A stretch of DNA of 36,118 nucleotides from DATESZ01 sp035283845 (GTDB taxonomy: Bacteria; Desulfobacterota; Syntrophia; Syntrophales; JACQWR01), in contig DATESZ010000213.1 in the NCBI GenBank assembly GCA_035283845.1, positions 1 through 36,118 on the forward strand, read 5' to 3'. Position numbers and translations under genes: made by a program. The notes beneath the pieces were generated by a model. It saw only the letters and a program-made list of their open reading frames with translations. It was not told where the DNA came from and made no database searches. Position 1 is the first letter of the stretch; each line of letters begins with the position of its first letter. Positions 7,602-15,438 of this stretch are shown piece after piece.

Positions 7602-9518
7602 TTATAGGCCGGTCAGGTCGGACCAGCCGGTATCAATAGGCGCATTAGGATCGTTGTACGGCGCATCCCGGTGGATGGCGCCGGTAGTGAAGTCATAATA
7701 GGTGCTCCAGACATACCAGGAATCATAGTTTTTGATGTCGGGAAATCCCGTGACATCGGCGTAAAGAAATGCCAGGGTAGAACGCCAGCCCGTGCCGCAG
7801 TAGAAGATAAGCGTCTTGTCGGGTGTGATGCCCCGGTTTTTCCAGAGTTCCCTGATCTCGGTATAACTGCGCAGCGTGCCGTCGCTGTCCATATACACGG
7901 TTTTGCTGGCTTCATAGCCCCAGACTGCGCCGGGAATGCGTCCCTTTCTCGTAATATTGGGATCATTATAGCCGACAACGTCGCCGATGTACTCTTCCAT
8001 CCTACGCACATCCACAACAACTTTGCCCGTCGGCAGTGTGCCGTTGGCCCGGTAAAAGTCGGCGTAGGTCAATATCTCTGGAGTTAAGGCCTTTATCTGA
8101 TTCTGCGGGATTATCGTCAGATTGCCCACCGCGGCCGGTACATGAGCGGTTGTGTCCGTGGCCCCTCCGTTCGCGATCCAGATGTCATAACCGCCATTCA
8201 AGAAGCGGACATCCACCCCGGCGTAACGCAAAGCCCAATAAACTCTGGTCACCGCCGTGCTCGATTTTCCGTACACGACCACCGTGGTGTTATTATTGAT
8301 CCCCATGTTGCGAAGCCTGTCCTGAAGCAGACCGTCCTGTACCAGATCCCAGACTATTTCGTTGGCGTCGCTGACGGGGAGGGGATTCGCGGGGTCCAAA
8401 TAGTTCCTGGCTTCCACATTATTGGTGTCGAAGTGGATGGCGCCGGGGATATGCCCGGTATTATAGGCCGTTGAAGTTGCCCCCCAACTGCATTCGAAGA
8501 TCGTATAGCCATTTCCGGCGGGGAGCGTCGAGGGATTGGCGCCTCTAATCAAACTGTCAACCCAGCCGGCATAGACGACCCGCGAATAATTTTGCGCCTT
8601 TTCGATCGGCACGACAGGATCGGCAGCCCACTCCAAAATGGAAGCATCATAATTAGAAATACGCGGATAACCCATCAACCGCAGGGCAAAGTAAACAAAG
8701 CCGCTACGGATACCAGCCGTGCAGTTGGCGGTCACTTCCTTGTCGGTCGTGATCCCGCGGGATTCCAGCAAGGATTTCATCGCGTCATGTGCCAACACTG
8801 TTTTGTTTGTCTGGAAGAACCAGGCGTAAGGGATATTGACGGCTCCCGGAATATGCCCGCCCCGCGCCTCTCCGTAGAGCTGCCAGCCGAGATACTCTTC
8901 ATCGGTCCTGGTATCGATGATCACAAAATCGCTGTTCGGCAGTCTATTCAAAATGCTTAATTTATCGCTCCGTTTTGTATTGTCAACCGCCGCTGTGAAG
9001 GTCGCCGGGGCCAGAGTGTTGGGCGCGGTTTCCGTCAGTCTTCCATCGGCGACCCATTTATCCCAACCGCCGTTTAAGATGTGCACATCGCCACAGCCGA
9101 GATATTCGAGCATCCAGAAGATGCGTCCGGCTGCACCCCAGGAGGCTGTTGTATCGTCATAGATGACAAAGGTCATATCCCGCCTCAGCCCGGAATTACC
9201 CAGCATCGTTTGCAGGGTGGCCGCAGGCTTTGAACCTGTTCCCCCCGTCCAGTAATCGCTGTGCTTGAGATTAATGGCGCCCGGTATATGAGATGTGGTA
9301 TATCCGGCGCCGCGCGCATCAATAAGCACCATATTACTGGCATGAAGATTGTTCTGGACAGATGCCGCAGAGACAAGCAGCCCGGCATTCGGGTAGTCCT
9401 GGGAAGCAGCCGCCAGCGTTGTCGGCCCCGCCGTGGATTTACTTTCGGATGTGCTCCCACAACCCGTTAAAATGCACAGTAAGAGTATTAGGCCAATTAA
9501 CAATATATTCTTTGCCAT
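7602..9518 (-). CDS. Secreted lipoprotein with four tandem rhodanese domains (two catalytic, two degenerate)
   Basis: Start ATG 9518 is preferred over GTG 9524 because AAGGAG sits 7 bases before it. The lipoprotein signal ends in the lipobox LTGC (Cys20), so the protein should be lipid-anchored outside the cytoplasm. Four rhodanese modules follow. Domain 1 (about 45-160) has Asp where the catalytic Cys would be (IYDDTTASWG). Domain 2 (about 185-300) has the active loop NCTAGIRS (Cys266). Domain 3 (about 330-455) has Gly in place of Cys (VVYGKSSTA). Domain 4 (about 490-610) has YCGTGWRS (Cys574). Alternating inactive-active pairs are usual in thiosulfate:cyanide sulfurtransferases, so this is two fused pairs. 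It heads an operon with a barrel protein and a DsrE-like protein. Confidence 0.92.
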   Translation of the reverse strand: MAKNILLIGLILLLCILTGCGSTSESKSTAGPTTLAAASQDYPNAGLLVSAASVQNNLHASNMVLIDARGAGYTTSHIPGAINLKHSDYWTGGTGSKPAATLQTMLGNSGLRRDMTFVIYDDTTASWGAAGRIFWMLEYLGCGDVHILNGGWDKWVADGRLTETAPNTLAPATFTAAVDNTKRSDKLSILNRLPNSDFVIIDTRTDEEYLGWQLYGEARGGHIPGAVNIPYAWFFQTNKTVLAHDAMKSLLESRGITTDKEVTANCTAGIRSGFVYFALRLMGYPRISNYDASILEWAADPVVPIEKAQNYSRVVYAGWVDSLIRGANPSTLPAGNGYTIFECSWGATSTAYNTGHIPGAIHFDTNNVEARNYLDPANPLPVSDANEIVWDLVQDGLLQDRLRNMGINNNTTVVVYGKSSTAVTRVYWALRYAGVDVRFLNGGYDIWIANGGATDTTAHVPAAVGNLTIIPQNQIKALTPEILTYADFYRANGTLPTGKVVVDVRRMEEYIGDVVGYNDPNITRKGRIPGAVWGYEASKTVYMDSDGTLRSYTEIRELWKNRGITPDKTLIFYCGTGWRSTLAFLYADVTGFPDIKNYDSWYVWSTYYDFTTGAIHRDAPYNDPNAPIDTGWSDLTGL

Positions 9519-9582
9519 CTTCACGCTCCTTCATCAGAATTATTTTGTAAACGGCCAACATAGCGAACCTTATGTGATTAAA

Positions 9583-9597
9583 TATATTCCGAATATA
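9583..9597. promoter_or_regulatory. 15-bp palindrome upstream of the rhodanese operon
   Basis: TATATTC-C-GAATATA is a perfect palindrome 65-79 bases upstream of the rhodanese start, in the divergent gap with the GT2 gene. It fits a dimeric-repressor or activator site, but AT-rich palindromes also arise by chance. Confidence 0.3.
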
Positions 9598-9672
9598 AAT
9601 AAGTCAAATTCATAATTAGAATATCACCACCGAGTTTATTGATAATTTGCATGGGCTAATAACGGGCAATCT

Positions 9673-9689
9673 ATGATATGCTTTATCAT
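9673..9689. promoter_or_regulatory. Inverted repeat upstream of the GT2 gene
   Basis: ATGATA and TATCAT arms flank a 5-nt spacer, ending 26 bases before the GT2 start codon in the divergent intergenic region. Possible operator or small hairpin in the leader; no known consensus matched. Confidence 0.25.
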
Positions 9690-9715
9690 TAAAATAACAT
9701 TCAAGTCGGATACTG

Positions 9716-11197
9716 ATGTTTAGTCTAAACTCGCATCTCTGGATAATATTGCACTTTGCGGCGCTGTCGGGTCTGGCCCTTTACGGTCTGCACCGGCTTT
9801 GGCTTTTGTGGCACTGGCGTCGGGAAAAGAATAGAGAACTATGCAGGCAGCCTGCTTTTCAAGGCCTGCCACCCGAAAATTGGCCTTTCGTAACCGTGCA
9901 ACTGCCTCTTTACAATGAGAGATTTGTGGCAGAGCGTCTTTTGGACGCCGCCGCTTCCATACAGTGGCCGAAGGATAAACTGGAAATACAGGTGCTCGAC
10001 GATTCCACGGACGATACCTGCCAGATTGCAGCGGAAAGGGCAGCCTTCTGGTCGAATAAGGGCGTCGCGATGCAGGTGCTCCGGCGGCCCCATCGTGCTG
10101 GCTACAAGGCAGGCGCCCTGGAAGCGGGAAGAATTATTGCCAAGGGGGAGTTCATTGCCGTCTTTGACGCCGATTTTGTCCCCGCTCCCGATTTCCTGCT
10201 TCGCACCATCCCCTATTTTGCCGATGAAAAAACCGGTATGGTCCAGGCGAAATGGGGATTTCTCAATGGCGAGCATTCGTGGCTTACGGCCCTCCAGTCG
10301 CTCCTTCTGGGACCGCATTTCAGCATTGAACATTGGACAAGATCTAAAAGGAATCTCTTCTTTAACTTTAACGGCACGGCAGGCATATGGCGCAGCCGCG
10401 CCATCGAATCCGCCGGAGGGTGGCAGGATGATACGGTGACCGAGGATCTGGATTTAAGCTATCGCGCTCAGCTTGCCGGTTGGTCGTTTCGCTATCTTGA
10501 CAACCTGATCGTCCCTTCCGAACTGCCGGTCACACTGGCTTCCTTTCGCAGCCAGCAGCAGCGCTGGGCCAAAGGTTCCATCCAGACTGCCAGAAAGATT
10601 CTGCCTCTTTTATTCAGAACAAAACTCCCCTGGGCTGTCAAAGCGGAGGCGGCGGCGCATCTCCTGGCCAATGTTTGCTGGCTGTTGGGAGCGTTGGTGA
10701 CGATGACGCTTTACCCCACGATCATCGCTCGCTCCGGCATCGGACCATACCAGGTCATCCGCCTTGATGCGCCCCTGTTTCTCTTTACCAGTGGGGCGAT
10801 TTTTCTCTATTTCTTCCATTACCGGCAGTTGCATATTAAAGAATTCCCCTTATCTGTGCTCTTCATATTGCCGGTGTTTGCGATCGGTATGGCGCCCAGT
10901 ATTGCTCTTTCCGTAATTAAAGGATTTTTTCGGCAAGGAGGAATGTTTGACCGGACGCCAAAATTCGGCATCAAGGGACGGGCCAAGTTGCCCGGCCTGG
11001 CTTTTCTCTATCGTCAGCGAGCGCTGCCCTACCTGTTCATGAATATAGCGCTTTTTACTTACAGCCTGCTTCCCATCCTCTTCGCCTGGCATAGAAACAC
11101 CTGGGTGGCCGTGCCGTTGCTGATGGTGCTTCCCCTGGGATTCCTGGTCATGATTTATCGGGACGTCCGGGAGTTAACGCTCGAATTCATAAGTTGA
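9716..11197 (+). CDS. Membrane glycosyltransferase family 2, cellulose-synthase-like processive type
   Basis: The 493-residue protein has an N-terminal membrane segment (about 8-32), a cytoplasmic GT2 domain (about 57-290) and four or five C-terminal membrane helices (about 315-485). The catalytic motifs are all present: LDDSTDD near 95, DAD at 151-153, TED at 242-244 and QxxRW at 280-284. That last motif marks processive or cellulose/mannan-synthase-like enzymes using nucleotide sugars to build beta-linked chains or to load a lipid carrier. No cellulose-synthase partner (PilZ domain, BcsB) is present. It faces the rhodanese operon divergently. The product polysaccharide is unknown. Confidence 0.88.
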   Translation: MFSLNSHLWIILHFAALSGLALYGLHRLWLLWHWRREKNRELCRQPAFQGLPPENWPFVTVQLPLYNERFVAERLLDAAASIQWPKDKLEIQVLDDSTDDTCQIAAERAAFWSNKGVAMQVLRRPHRAGYKAGALEAGRIIAKGEFIAVFDADFVPAPDFLLRTIPYFADEKTGMVQAKWGFLNGEHSWLTALQSLLLGPHFSIEHWTRSKRNLFFNFNGTAGIWRSRAIESAGGWQDDTVTEDLDLSYRAQLAGWSFRYLDNLIVPSELPVTLASFRSQQQRWAKGSIQTARKILPLLFRTKLPWAVKAEAAAHLLANVCWLLGALVTMTLYPTIIARSGIGPYQVIRLDAPLFLFTSGAIFLYFFHYRQLHIKEFPLSVLFILPVFAIGMAPSIALSVIKGFFRQGGMFDRTPKFGIKGRAKLPGLAFLYRQRALPYLFMNIALFTYSLLPILFAWHRNTWVAVPLLMVLPLGFLVMIYRDVRELTLEFIS

Positions 11198-11337
11198 TTT
11201 CTCCGTGATGTTGTTCCTTATCAGACGGACTGCTTGACCTCCATGCAAGAGCGCGAGTTCAGGTTGGAATCGAGCGCCTTGCCGCCGGAAATGCCGGAGA
11301 TGTGAAAGTTGTGGGAAAGGGCTACCTCAGACCACGC

Positions 11338-12204
11338 TTAATTGGTAGCATTCTTCCAGGCTTCCATGCCGCCGGCATAGTTTCTGGCCGGGGGCAGGCC
11401 GGAAAGCTGATGGACGAACCAGGCAAAACCGGATCTGACCCCGGCCGCACAGTAATAGACAACGGGTTTTTGGAGGTCGGCATCATTATCCTTCAGCAAT
11501 TTTTTCAAGGCCTCGGTTGACAGAGGACGGCGCTCGGCGCCGGAATAGAACTTTGTCCACTCGATATGCACGGCGCCGGGAATCCGGCCGGTTATCCATT
11601 CCAGGGTGGAACGGGTATCGATCAAGGTAAGATTTTTTACCTGCTTCGCAATCTCGGCGGTCGGAATATTTGCCCAGGCGTCCAGTCGGTAGTGGTATTG
11701 AACGGGAGTTCTGGTCAGCTTCTCTGTCCCTGATATCAGGGGTAATTTTTTGTCCTTCCAGGAACGGATGCCGCCTGCCAGCAACCGGATAGGGCCTTTA
11801 TGGCCGAGCCAGGCCAGGGCCCAGCATCCCCAGCCTTCCGCACCCCAGCTTTTGTCATCATCGGCATAGACCACGATAGGCATACGCTCGTTGATCCCCA
11901 TTTTGCCCAGCGCGTTCGCCCATCCTTGCGGCAGCTTGAGGCCATATTGTATGTCCTTTCCTGAACTTTTGGTATAATCTTCCCAGGAAAAAGAAAGCGC
12001 TCCGGGAAGATGGGCGGACAGCCATTCCGTTTTCGGACGTGTATCCAGGATAACCCATTGGGAGAGGTTTTTCTGCAAGTCGGCATTCTCGATAATCCCG
12101 AGATCAAACGCGCATGCTATACTGCATGATAGAGAAAATGAGATGATAGAAAGAATGAAGATATCTAAAAATTTTCTGGTTCCCCGGGGTATAATTGCCA
12201 TCAT
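11338..12204 (-). CDS. Periplasmic two-domain rhodanese (sulfurtransferase)
   Basis: The 288-residue protein has a signal-type hydrophobic segment (residues 12-32, FLDIFILSIISFSLSCSIACA). It continues with a degenerate rhodanese domain (about 38-155, YADDDKSWGAEG, no catalytic Cys) and an active domain (about 180-285) with YCAAGVRSG (Cys252). This is the same inactive-active pair organisation as half of the 7602-9518 protein. ATG 12204 has AGGAG six bases upstream, so the start is well supported. That start lies 62 bases inside the oppositely oriented GT-C gene, giving a head-to-head coding overlap. It is flanked on both sides by glycosyltransferases rather than sulfur genes. Confidence 0.88.
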   Translation of the reverse strand: MMAIIPRGTRKFLDIFILSIISFSLSCSIACAFDLGIIENADLQKNLSQWVILDTRPKTEWLSAHLPGALSFSWEDYTKSSGKDIQYGLKLPQGWANALGKMGINERMPIVVYADDDKSWGAEGWGCWALAWLGHKGPIRLLAGGIRSWKDKKLPLISGTEKLTRTPVQYHYRLDAWANIPTAEIAKQVKNLTLIDTRSTLEWITGRIPGAVHIEWTKFYSGAERRPLSTEALKKLLKDNDADLQKPVVYYCAAGVRSGFAWFVHQLSGLPPARNYAGGMEAWKNATN

Positions 12205-13558
12205 TGCCTGCTCCTATATTTTTCTGGCCCTCCAGCCCGATTTGCGTTTATCCGTGCCTGTCCTGCTCGGCGCTACGGCCGTCTGTATGGGTTCTCTGGC
12301 TTTCCTCCTTTACGAAGAGGAAATTGGAAGGCTGGCTTTATCACCCTTTACAATACTTTGCTTTGCTCTTTTTTTCCGGCTTCTTTTTCTGTTTCGACTG
12401 CCCGACCTCTCTGACGACATCTACCGTTACCTTTGGGATGGTCTTCAGATGCTGCACGGAAACAATCCCTATGCCGCCGCCCCCTTTGACGCCAGGCCCT
12501 TTGATAATCTTTCCGCTTCGCTCTTAGCGAAAATCAATCATCCCGGGGTTGTTACCATCTATCCGCCCTTTGCTCAGATCGTTTTTGCCGCGGGCGCTGC
12601 CGTTTCTCACAATTTTATCTGTTTTAAAGTCCCGATGGTGATCCTTGATCTTGGGATATGCTCCCTGCTGTGCATGATCCTTCCATTCATGAATTTACCC
12701 GCCAGCCGCGCCATACTATATGCCTGGCATCCCCTTCCCATCGTCGAAATTGCCGGTTCAGGCCATGTTGACGGGGTGGGAATCCTCTTATTTTTCCTGG
12801 CAATTTACGTCCTCTTACAGAAACCGGCAAGAGACGATGCTGGTCATGATTATCACCAGTGGCCTTCCTTTATGGCCCGGCAATACACAAAACCGCTGCT
12901 CGCCGGTATAATTTTCGCGTTGGCTGTTTTAATAAAATTCATTCCCCTCATCTACCTCCCGGCGCTCCTGCTGGTTACCGCCAACCCGCTGACATTTGGA
13001 CTCGCCTTCCTCGCCACTTCGCTGCTTATCGCGCTTCCCTTTACGCCGGATTTGACTCATATGTTTACAACTTTAAGTACTTACCTGCAAAATTGGGAAT
13101 TTTCAAATTTCGCCTTTCGCATGTTGCGGAATCTTTTGTCCTCAGGAAATCAGGCACGCATCATCCTTTCTTGCCTGTTCATTTGCTGCCTGATAGCCTT
13201 CACTGTCTCTTTCCGAATGAAGAGCAGGGGCTGCGACACGCAGCAAAAGCTCCTGCAGTTCATGAACGCCCTCTATGGCATCACCTTCGGATTTCTTCTT
13301 CTCACGCCGGCGCTCCATCCCTGGTATGCCCTATACCTCGTCAGTCTTTTGCCCTTCATGGCAGGAACTGCCGGATTGGTTTTCACTTGGGCAATTTTTT
13401 TGTCCTATCGTGTCGTCATCGGCTATGCGATCCACGGCCAATGGATTGAAAGCGATTTGATCGCGGCCGTGATATGGTTTTCTCCGGCAGTTGCCTGGTC
13501 GGCGCATTCGGCCGTACAGTTTTTCTTCCGACAGAAAGCGTCTCGGGCCCGTTCATGA
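12143..13558 (+). CDS. GT-C-type integral-membrane glycosyltransferase (mannosyltransferase-like)
   Basis: The 471-residue protein has about ten hydrophobic segments. LSDDIYRYLWDG (Asp91-Asp92) in the first large periplasmic loop is the usual catalytic region of GT-C enzymes that use polyprenyl-phosphate sugars. NPYAAAPFD, YPPFAQIVFA, WHPLPIVEIAGSGHVDG and the later TPALHPWYALY match the bacterial mannosyltransferase-like subgroup. A nearby polyprenyl-phosphate sugar synthase-like GT2 (13423-14295) could supply its donor. The start is less certain: ATG 12143 and 12155 both have weak ribosome sites and overlap the rhodanese gene antisense. The 3' end overlaps the GT2 gene antisense by 136 bases. 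Confidence 0.83.
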   Translation: MIERMKISKNFLVPRGIIAIIACSYIFLALQPDLRLSVPVLLGATAVCMGSLAFLLYEEEIGRLALSPFTILCFALFFRLLFLFRLPDLSDDIYRYLWDGLQMLHGNNPYAAAPFDARPFDNLSASLLAKINHPGVVTIYPPFAQIVFAAGAAVSHNFICFKVPMVILDLGICSLLCMILPFMNLPASRAILYAWHPLPIVEIAGSGHVDGVGILLFFLAIYVLLQKPARDDAGHDYHQWPSFMARQYTKPLLAGIIFALAVLIKFIPLIYLPALLLVTANPLTFGLAFLATSLLIALPFTPDLTHMFTTLSTYLQNWEFSNFAFRMLRNLLSSGNQARIILSCLFICCLIAFTVSFRMKSRGCDTQQKLLQFMNALYGITFGFLLLTPALHPWYALYLVSLLPFMAGTAGLVFTWAIFLSYRVVIGYAIHGQWIESDLIAAVIWFSPAVAWSAHSAVQFFFRQKASRARS

Positions 13559-14295
13559 TATTTTCCCCTGGCATTTCGCTGACTGCCGGAGCGTGGGAAA
13601 GTTGCTTCCCGGAAGATGACCCAGATAATTTTAACTCCCGCAAGCATAGTCCCTTTTAAGGTTCTGCTGACTTTTGACTGTCCGGCAATTCTGTTTCTGT
13701 AGGGCAACGGACATTCTGTTATTTTCAAACCTGCCTTGACGGCCTTGATCTGCATTTCGATCGTCCAGCCAAAATTCTGATCGCGCATATCCAGATCCTG
13801 AAGCGCCTCCCACGATATGGCCCGCATGGGACCAAGATCGGTAAATCCATGCCGCCAGATGAGCCGGATCAGCTTTGTCGCCAGGAAGTTGCCGAAACGC
13901 TGTTGCGGACTTATGGCCTCGGGATTAGCGGGTATGCGCTTCTCCATGACCAGATCAGACGATTTTGACGTGATATGATCAATCAGTTCGAGCAATCGGG
14001 AAATTTCATCGCTGCCATCCCCATCAGCAAAGGCGACGATATCGGGAGGATCACCGCTGAGAAACGCAATCCCTGCCAGACAGGCCCTGCCATAACCGGC
14101 TTCCGAAACCTTTACTGTGGAAGCGCCGTGTTCTTGAGCAATAAGATTCGTTGCATCCGTTGAGCCATTGTCAATGACGACCAGCCTGTCTATTTCAGGA
14201 GGGACGGCGCGCAGAACTCTCGGCAATGAAAGCGCCTCATTTCTTGCGGGGATGAGCAGAGCGATGCTTTTTCCGTGATACATATGAAATTTCAT
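13423..14295 (-). CDS. Glycosyltransferase family 2, polyprenyl-phosphate-sugar synthase-like, with an antisense read-through tail
   Basis: Residues 10-230 form a compact GT2 domain: IALLIPARNEALSLP, VIDNGSTDAT, FADGDGSDEI (Asp91-x-Asp93), LGPMRAISW and GWTIEMQIKAVKAG. This matches the DPM1-like enzymes that load a sugar on polyprenyl phosphate. The last 60 residues are basic and low in hydrophobic order, and residues 246-290 are translated from the antisense of the GT-C gene. The original stop was probably lost or lies in another frame. The start is ambiguous: ATG 14295 has GAGGA immediately before it; ATG 14283 is 12 bases further. It follows the LysR gene by 15 nt. Confidence 0.82.
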   Translation of the reverse strand: MKFHMYHGKSIALLIPARNEALSLPRVLRAVPPEIDRLVVIDNGSTDATNLIAQEHGASTVKVSEAGYGRACLAGIAFLSGDPPDIVAFADGDGSDEISRLLELIDHITSKSSDLVMEKRIPANPEAISPQQRFGNFLATKLIRLIWRHGFTDLGPMRAISWEALQDLDMRDQNFGWTIEMQIKAVKAGLKITECPLPYRNRIAGQSKVSRTLKGTMLAGVKIIWVIFREATFPRSGSQRNARGKYHERARDAFCRKKNCTAECADQATAGENHITAAIKSLSIHWPWIA

Positions 14296-14310
14296 TCCTC
14301 ACATTATTGT

Positions 14311-15246
14311 TTATGAAACTGTTAGAGACGCCGATAATTTCTTTATAACTTCCAAAAAAAGCCGGTGATGTTTTCTTAAAGGAAAATTTCTCCGGTAGAT
14401 AACATAGAAATTTCTTTCCATCGAACATTCGATGATGTCCACCGGTATGAGCAGACCTTGCTCCAACTCGCGCTTAACGGCAAAAATAGAAAGAATCGAA
14501 ATGCCTAAACCAGCCAGGATGGCTTCCTTCACGGCCTCGGTGCTTCCCACCTCGCAAACCACGTTAAACTGGGACAGGCGATTGCCGCCCTGCCGCTGGA
14601 GAAAGGCTTCGAAAATCGCCCTCGTTCCGGAACCATGTTCCCGTATGACAAAGGCTTCCTGAACAAGTTCCGCAATGGTCACAGACTGTTGTCCGGCAAG
14701 CCGATGATGCGGGGGAACTGCCAGCACCAGTCTATCCTTGCAAAGTCGCTCCGATAGGATTTTTTTATTTGATGCTTCCTTCCCGATGAAACCGATCTCG
14801 GCCTGATTGTTAAGTATCATCTGTAAGACTTCATCGCTGTCATGCATCTGTATATGTATCTTCATGTCAGGATGCGCCGGCAGCACATGTGTCAGTAATT
14901 GGGGCAGAATATAAGTCGCCGGGGTTGTGCTGGCGGCAATGTAGATATGGCCTGCATCCTGATTCTTTAGCTGTTCCACGCGTTCTCGGGCTTCGTCCCG
15001 CAATTGCGTTACCCGCTTGGCATAGCCATATAGAATTTGTCCTTCAGGCGTGAGGGTGATTCCTGTGCTGCCGCGGTTGACCAGTTTCGTTCCTGCCGCT
15101 ACTTCCATGTTTTGAATCTGTTTGGTAAGTGAAGACTGCGAGAGAAAGAGATTGGCTGCCGCTTTGGTATAGCTGCCCGCTTCAACTAAGGAAATGAGAC
15201 TTTCCAACTGCTGAAGGGTTATGTTCTTGAAGGTATTGTAACTCAC
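14311..15246 (-). CDS. LysR-family transcriptional regulator
   Basis: The 311-residue protein has an N-terminal winged helix-turn-helix (ITLQQLESLISLVEAGSYTKAAANLFLSQSSLTKQIQNME, about 9-52). A linker helix and a periplasmic-binding-like effector domain from about 93 follow (IYIAASTTPATYILPQLL, EIGFIGKEAS, GLGISILSIFAVKREL). The effector opening resembles the CysB/CysL/CbbR group. The start is GTG 15246 with no clear Shine-Dalgarno. It lies downstream of the TAXI-TRAP genes on the same strand and just upstream of a GT2 gene, so it most likely regulates the TRAP transporter or is co-transcribed with it. Effector unknown. Confidence 0.92.
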   Translation of the reverse strand: MSYNTFKNITLQQLESLISLVEAGSYTKAAANLFLSQSSLTKQIQNMEVAAGTKLVNRGSTGITLTPEGQILYGYAKRVTQLRDEARERVEQLKNQDAGHIYIAASTTPATYILPQLLTHVLPAHPDMKIHIQMHDSDEVLQMILNNQAEIGFIGKEASNKKILSERLCKDRLVLAVPPHHRLAGQQSVTIAELVQEAFVIREHGSGTRAIFEAFLQRQGGNRLSQFNVVCEVGSTEAVKEAILAGLGISILSIFAVKRELEQGLLIPVDIIECSMERNFYVIYRRNFPLRKHHRLFLEVIKKLSASLTVS

Positions 15247-15438
15247 AGGGAATCACGCCTGCCTTTCCTGCCCTGATAGCGGCGATAAAAAATCTGAAGC
15301 AGGATATGAATCAGCAACTGCCAAACCATGTGCTGCGCCCATATTAATCCTTCCGCTGTGCATCCACGCTTCCTGTAACCATTGGCTATTTCGGAAAATA
15401 TTATATATTCTTGTTACTCATATATCAATACGTACTTT

